A DNA stretch of 64,000 nt from Pholiota molesta (Eukaryota; Basidiomycota; Agaricomycetes; Agaricales; Strophariaceae), in the NCBI GenBank assembly GCA_014925825.1, contig JACGCK010000145.1, positions 51,199-115,198 on the forward strand, given 5' to 3'. Below the pieces are notes generated by a model that was not told the origin of the DNA, did not search any database, and saw only the letters and a list, made by a program, of their open reading frames with translations. The position numbers and the translations under genes are program-made. This document shows, one piece after another, positions 58,435 through 64,000 of this stretch. Within the stretch, counting starts at the first letter, position 1; each line of letters begins with the position of its first letter.

Positions 58435-58988
58435 ATGTCAACATCTAGACCTATCATGCAGGCTGGACCTGGACGAGTACGTTTTCTTCTACAGCGCCCA
58501 ATTGTCCCGCTAACATGAAATACAGTCCGTCCTTATTGGCGGACCAGTTGTCCTTGCAGGCCTCCTCGGCTTATTTCTGAGTTTGCGGCACAACAAGCAG
58601 AAGGAGGTGGAGGCGGGGAAGAATCCTCACTGTATGCCTTTTCGTCTCATCTTCGGAAGTGATTCTGACAACCTCCTTTCCGTGCACAGTCGAGCAAATC
58701 CTGGCTCATGTGGGCAAGAAGCCTGCCGGCGATGAAGACTTGAAGCCCCTTCGATCCTATTCTAGCGACCTTCCCCCCAATCTACCTGGGGACGACCACT
58801 ACAGCGGTCACTCTACTCGCACGAACTGGAAAAACACTCAAGGCTACGCCGAGCATGGAGATGACGTCCGCTATATGCAGCCGACTCCCCAGCGCGAAGC
58901 GAGCGACGGTAGTGGCAGAGCCTATACCAAGTCCCCTGATTATGCCAAGAATTACGGCAAAACGCAGAGGCCCGAGCCCCTCAGCTGA
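58435..58988 (+). CDS. Small protein with one N-terminal membrane helix and hydrophilic tail
   Basis: Three exons in phase: MSTSRPIMQAGPGR, then SVLIGGPVVLAGLLGLFLSL with RHNKQKEVEAGKNP, then FEQILAHVGKKPAGDEDLKP to KTQRPEPLS. About 150 residues. A single hydrophobic helix near residues 16-35 is followed by basic residues and a polar tail rich in Tyr, Ser, Thr and Gly. Family not recognised. The exon plan resembles that of the preceding small gene, so the two could be distant paralogues, but that is only an impression. Confidence 0.6.
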
Positions 58989-59355
58989 TGATGCAGAGCA
59001 ACGCAACTTGGATTGTATTGCAAAGACAGACTATTCTATGGATATTTACACGCTAAAATCACACTAAAAATACAGTGGCGAGTTCGACTTGAACATGATA
59101 TACAACATTATTGTTCTTTAAAAGTTCGTTCCACGCATCGTAATAAAGCGAGGCTTGAAGAAATCGGGAGACGAGTAAGGTCAAACCTCCTCAGCCGGTG
59201 TCTAAGCACCACATGCATCAGCCATACAAAATACTGCGTGTATAATTGCCAGAGATTTTGACGTACCTCCTCGGGTGTAGGTGGCAGTTGCTTTTCACGG
59301 AACGGCATTCCGAGACGAGGCATCTTCGTCGCTGCGAATGCAAGCCCAACCCTCG

Positions 59356-60678
59356 TCAGTAATCGACCTCGAGATTTGAATTTTGATCGCCCGACATACA
59401 GAAGGTCATCAGCCTGATTTCGGCGCTTATTGACGTTTTCCTTGCTATGTTATCCGGAATAGCATACGGTGATGTCTTCCTTTGGCTCACGATCAGATTG
59501 ACGAGCAGGGTGACGACATACACTCGTCCCATTGTCAGGCTGAGAATATAAAATACTGCAAGCATCCGAAGGCATTATTAACACAGCAGGATGACATGAC
59601 AGCAATGATTACAGGTAATATTACTCACCATCAGGTCTTAACCAGAACAAAATCAAGAGCACAAAACTCATTAATCCACCAATGCCCCCCGATGAAATGG
59701 AATTGATTAAGGTGTCCAACCAAGACCGTTTCCTGGCTATATTCTTTGGAGTGACTTGATATAGGCGCCAGGTAAGTGCCAAAGGGACGAGCACATCTAC
59801 CGCCGCAGCAAGGGATGCCGCGATTCTAGCATTCCAACTCGTGAGCACGATTGACTTGGTCTTATGGTCGTTTTGAGGCAACTTACGAGGTTGCTCTGTT
59901 GCCGTATCTTCTGGCCGTCATGTCATAACCAACCGTCTCAGCCATGCCTGGAAAGGCTTCAACATAAAAGCCCGAATATACGTTGAAGACAGCCTACGCC
60001 GATGGATAATTAGCACAGCTGACATTCTCTGCGGAAAAAGACTTGCATGAGCTATAACCAAGGCGAGTAGCAGTAGAGTTATCGCGGTGTGCTGGGCTCT
60101 GAAATGATAATTCGTGAGTCAAACGGCAATTTAACATCGCCATAACTTACAATCTTCGACATCGGTTGATTAAAAATATTTCTTCAATCACAGATACAAC
60201 GGTAATCATAAGGGTAGATAATAGGACGGTCCATCGGTATTCATTAACAGAATAACCTAAGGGACGCTTGTTGTATCAGAATAAGACCCAATGTATGAAT
60301 TATTCCGCTTACTTATGGGTCCTTTTATTAGGAGCTGAAGTCAATTCGAAGGGTCAGTCATTAAAGATTTCAAGAAAAAAACACCATACCAGCCATGTTG
60401 AGGCAAAAACAGTGACCATACATATTGTATCCGCCAGCAGCATACCGAAAAGGAGAATTCTCAACGAGAGTTTAGTTGTGAAATGAAAGAGGTAGTAGAT
60501 GACGAGAATGATCTCGAGCATGTAAAGAAGGGCATTCAGCCAAGATATGGAAAGATGAATACTAGAAGATATCATGTCTGAATCAATTCACTACATATAG
60601 TGAATAACGACAACGTACACACCTTGAAAACTCTGCAGAACCCGGCACTGACACCCTACTCTCGAAATTGAGCGGCAT
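59356..60678 (-). CDS. DUF6534-like seven-helix membrane protein
   Basis: Short exons encode hydrophobic helices: IHLSISWLNALLYMLEIILV, LRILLFGMLLADTICMVTVF, YRWTVLLSTLMITVVSVIEE, HTAITLLLLALVIAHA, IAASLAAAVDVLVPLALTWR, SGGIGGLMSFVLLILFWL and LTMGRVYVVTLLVNLIVSQR. The Asp in AAAVDVLV and the RxY-type ending LLVNLIVSQRK fit the mushroom DUF6534 family, proteins of unknown function in the plasma or internal membranes. The start MPLNFESRVSVPGSAEFSR is followed by an intron. A possible extra 3' exon (MPRLGMPFREKQLPPTPEE, near 59290) does not join in phase. About 340 residues. Confidence 0.72.
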
Positions 60679-61996
60679 AAGTGGGGGCGGAGAGAAGTAG
60701 AAAAATAGCAACGAGATACGAAGAAACGAAGGGCGGGGAGCGGAATCCCAAGAGACCAAAGAGATTATAACTCTCCCCATGCCGTATGTCCGACGGACAA
60801 GCCGGCTCGAAGCGGTTGGCATACAGATATGTGCTTCGCAGTCTTTTCCCACCAACGATGCTGAGGTCAAAATTCTGACCTCTTCGGAAACTCTTCCTTC
60901 TTCCAAGTTCTCAAGATGGCAAGTATCGGCGGCCTGCGTAATTGAGCTAAATTAACCATGATCTGAGCGCAACGCGGTTGACAGGCGTCGGTAGCATTCA
61001 GTGTTGACCTACGGAAGCCTACGGATTCTGAAGAGCCACAATCTTTCACCGCCCGTAGGATACCATCATGCAGGGCGGCACGCTGTATTCAATGGGAAGC
61101 ACCTTACATTGTAGACTTTAGGCAATATCAAGAAGCCTAAATGAAATGAAATGGAAACATATCAGCCTAACAATGCTTGCAGAAAGAAGGTGAGTACGCA
61201 TCATGAGGCTCACCACCGTCGTTTTGAGTCCAAACCTTTCAAGTTATGTATGGGAAAGACACGTTCTATCATTCTATCGCGTTCTTGAATGTGGGAATAA
61301 CTTGACTGGGGTTGTCACTTGATATCATGTTGCTAAGCTAGTGCCTACCACCTGAGATACTTACTTGGTCCCTCAAGATCTCTCAAGATAGCCGGACTGT
61401 ATCCTTGTCGACGCTGCAAGAAAATCGACGAAAGAAGTGAGAAATCACTCCATAATTGTTGCCGATTAATTAACCAAGGGCTGAGCGCTGAGATCCTAAG
61501 AGTGCCAAGGTTGAGTATAACGATAACATAACCATTACAACTATTTATTGATTCTGCGCAGCTATTGGCATTGAAGATTAGATTCCAAAATTACAGAGAA
61601 TACTTCCGATACACGTCACATAAGTATATTTCTGTTGATTTTCTGACGTCGAGATGACCGACGTTCGGCGAGCGTTTGCGAGATAGGCCAAGATTCGAAT
61701 TTCGAGATACTTGCAAACTCTATAGTTTAATCAACATGGAAAATTCGAAAGACTGGCCGCCGCAAATGAATTTTCCATGATGTCCGGTTGGCAACGCTAC
61801 GGTATTGGTACTTGCACTGCTCGCTGTTGAGATAACCAATTGAGATAAGAAACAAAGCTTTAAGGAGGCACAATATTCACTCGAGTCCAGCAGAGTCTAG
61901 CAGATCGATACCTCAAGATCAAACAGAGGCGACGTGTTTCTCTCCAGCATTTCAACCTGGTTGATTGCGGGTACGTAGAATTTTGGTCTGCGGGCC
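60679..61996. other. Intergenic, no gene seen
   Basis: Contains the 5' region of the DUF6534-like gene and AT-rich sequence with no coding frame longer than about 110 codons. No repeat family recognised. Confidence 0.5.
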
Positions 61997-62614
61997 TTAT
62001 TCGTCAAGATTCAAGGGTATCAAGCTTATCATTGGATATAACAAATAAACGAAGAGCAGATGGGCACATACCAGTTTCCATGCTGGAGAACCGGTGGCGT
62101 TTATGATGTAATTTGTATTGCAGTCATTCAACCACAAGCACTCAAGCCCACAAGCGTAGTTGATTAGGCAGCGCAATTTTAGAAGCACTGGGATTGGACT
62201 GAAGATGCCGTGGATCTGTAGCCTCGATGCAGAGACGGCGACTTCGTGTGGACGGTAAACGAACTGAGCAAGTCTGGACCCGTTGGGTTGTTCGTGTTGA
62301 TGCAAAGAAAGATGCCAGACATTTCGTTTCTTACCCAACGTCGAAAGTGTAACCGGAAACTCAGAAGAGCTTATGTATCCACGTACAAATTGAGCTGGCC
62401 AAAGGTGAAAAGGCAATAACAAGTTGCCCGAGCCTGTCGACCCAAACAACAGTAGATTGGTGCGAGTAAGAGCTAAAGATGATTGTCTTGACGGACCTCC
62501 ATGGTCTGAATGGTGATTACTAGACACGGAGTTGTACTCGAGCGTCGGAACTATCTCCCGATACGGTGGGGTATCGAACAAAAAGAAACTCCCTCCTATA
62601 TCGAGTAAGCTCAA
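61997..62614 (-). CDS. Unsupported-family open frame, 205 codons
   Basis: A single uninterrupted frame starting MSLLDIGGSFFLFDTPPYRE and ending in a hydrophobic stretch (LVCAHLLFVYLLYPMISLIP). Composition is not obviously non-coding, but there is no recognised domain and no intron, unlike most neighbours. It may be chance or an orphan gene. Confidence 0.25.
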   Translation of the reverse strand: MSLLDIGGSFFLFDTPPYREIVPTLEYNSVSSNHHSDHGGPSRQSSLALTRTNLLLFGSTGSGNLLLPFHLWPAQFVRGYISSSEFPVTLSTLGKKRNVWHLSLHQHEQPNGSRLAQFVYRPHEVAVSASRLQIHGIFSPIPVLLKLRCLINYACGLECLWLNDCNTNYIINATGSPAWKLVCAHLLFVYLLYPMISLIPLNLDE

Positions 62615-62824
62615 GCAAAAACAAAATTATCCTTGCAGCTCACCATCATCACCAGTATATTGATTCGCGTGATATATCTCCCCATAGGTTTACTACAGAT
62701 CAGGACAATCGGCCCCCGTCAGCTCGCCCGACTCGCCCATTCTGCTCAGCGGCGCAGTCATTGTCGTTTTCATATGCCTGGATAGATGCAATTAGCGCGA
62801 ATGTCATGTCCCGCTCAATCGGCT

Positions 62825-63330
62825 GTGAGGTAAGTTGTGAAGGTAATCATGGCAACTTTTGCGATGCCATATGCGGAGCTGTACAGAGGGAAGATCAACC
62901 TTTGAGAGGATACGAGAACTATACTCCCCCGCGTTTCTTGTTTGACCACTTCCCTGGATGGACCATAGACCGACACAAGAAGTAGTTCAGTAACTTGTTT
63001 CGTCTGATAAAAAAGAACACCCAATTTGCAACGTATATCGAGCACATCCAACACACCTTTTGCCACCGTCAAGGCTCATCTTCACTGCAGGCTCACAGCG
63101 TCAGCACTGCCCAGAGTCTCAGCCATGCGCTCCACCGCGGCATGCACTGCACTCTCTTTGCGGTCTTGACCTTGGGGGTTCGTCGCAGAGGATTTGTAGC
63201 GCTAATGCATGCGCTAGCGAAATACCGGAACGATGTCAAGTTTGCAGAGCCCTTTCAGGCTGTGCTTGAGGAGGGCGCCAGGCTTGCTGACGAACGTCAT
63301 TTACTCCTCGACGTTTCCAACGTCACGATA
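62825..63330 (-). pseudogene. Decayed third copy of the SDR dehydrogenase
   Basis: Minus-strand frames keep pieces in the right order: LKGLCKLD (compare GAKGLCIFD), AAVERMAETLGSADAV (compare ENTVEKLGSIDI), then VVKQETRGSIVLVSSQ and FPLYSSAYGIAKVAMITFTT, which hold the catalytic Ser and YxxxK motifs. Stops and frame changes separate them and the Rossmann loop is not found. It is clearly related to the pair at 33.8-36.7 kb. Confidence 0.7.
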
Positions 63331-64000
63331 GTATCTTCTAAGCGTCCACGATGCAAAAGTCGCACAATAGATACCCCTTTCTTGCAATCAATTTCAAGAG
63401 AATCTTCAGAAGCCAGAATTTGAGCAGGTAGTCGCCACTGGCCAATTGCTAGAGATCCATTTTGGGTATATGATGCTCCATCGAAGGACCAGACCTTGAA
63501 GATAGTGTGAGCTCCAGAAAACCGAGAAAAAAATTTGCAGCGTCTGTCGCGGATATCACGTTAGCAAACAAAACGGCCAGATTCGTGAAACAAGGTCTCC
63601 AAAAGATTGATTGGGCAAGCGTTGGTCGTAATAACCACCAATCATTGATGCTAGATATGTAGATATCTGCATCGACCAAGCACCAACAAAATTGCAGATT
63701 CGATATCGGACAAAGTTCAACAATTTTCAAGCTTGTGCTTGAGGTCTGGAGGTCATAAGGCCTTGAGGTTTTGGAATTGGCGGGTGAGCCATGATGGGAG
63801 TAGCGGTCAAAGCAGAGTCGAACGTTGGCCGCCGTCGTCGCGTGACGAGCCTCCGCGTCGCTACACGCCGCACGGCTTTCTTCTTACTTTCACTGCCTTG
63901 GATCAGACCTGGATCATATTCACGACTTATGATAACTACAATCCGCTAATAAAGTAAGCAATCTTCAACAACGTGCTGTTACATCGTTGACGTCCTCCTC
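63331..64000. other. No recognisable gene to the right edge
   Basis: Short frames only. A plus-strand frame at 63733-63957 and a minus one at 63449-63730 show no motif. Confidence 0.4.

Overview
This window is nuclear DNA of a filamentous basidiomycete, almost certainly an Agaricomycete. Genes are split by many 45-65 base GT-AG introns. The families present are typical of mushroom genomes: F-box proteins, a DNxxD/NSE sesquiterpene synthase, a secreted DUF7729-like protein, a DUF6534-like membrane protein, a GCM1-type MULE transposase and a Crypton-type tyrosine recombinase. All assignments come from reading translations and splice signals by eye; no search was run.

Left part (1-15.56 kb), repeat-rich. 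A decayed MULE-like transposon gene with a WRKY/GCM1-type zinc finger and a ubiquitin-protease-like tail runs off the left edge. Arrays of GCGCAA/TTGCGC words and a perfect hairpin follow. Two F-box genes (7.25-9.05 and 13.44-15.26 kb, both minus) are a segmental duplication. Between them lies a GC-rich block (9.8-12.5 kb) of repeated exon-like segments.

Middle part (15.57-33.28 kb), the most interesting. I propose one mobile element of about 17.7 kb. At its right end a 721-residue Crypton-type tyrosine recombinase reads inward. Behind it lie a 1,324-residue JmjC protein (plus strand), a 699-residue Spt5-like protein with NGN/KOW segments and a TPAW-like C-terminal repeat, and four unrecognised genes (z, a, b, c), all minus. 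Both ends carry the same words in inverted orientation (AATTTAAG, GTGAACC, GCGAACCG). Palindromes of the form GTAC-N5-GTAC sit 50-70 bases upstream of the start codons of z, a, b and c and also upstream of the recombinase, so these genes look like one regulon. An MITE-like element with nested perfect hairpins lies inside.

Right part (33.3-64 kb), ordinary host genes: two tandem short-chain dehydrogenases (a third, decayed copy is at 63 kb), the SDH assembly factor SDHAF2/Sdh5, a secreted DUF7729-like protein, a sesquiterpene synthase, an MFS transporter with two apparent frameshifts, an F-box-like protein, the ribosome-biogenesis pair PWP2 and MAK5, two small membrane proteins and a DUF6534-like protein. 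PWP2 and MAK5, both essential in yeast, also show apparent frameshifts at short base runs. Single-base assembly errors are therefore likely, and other frameshifts here should be judged with that in mind.
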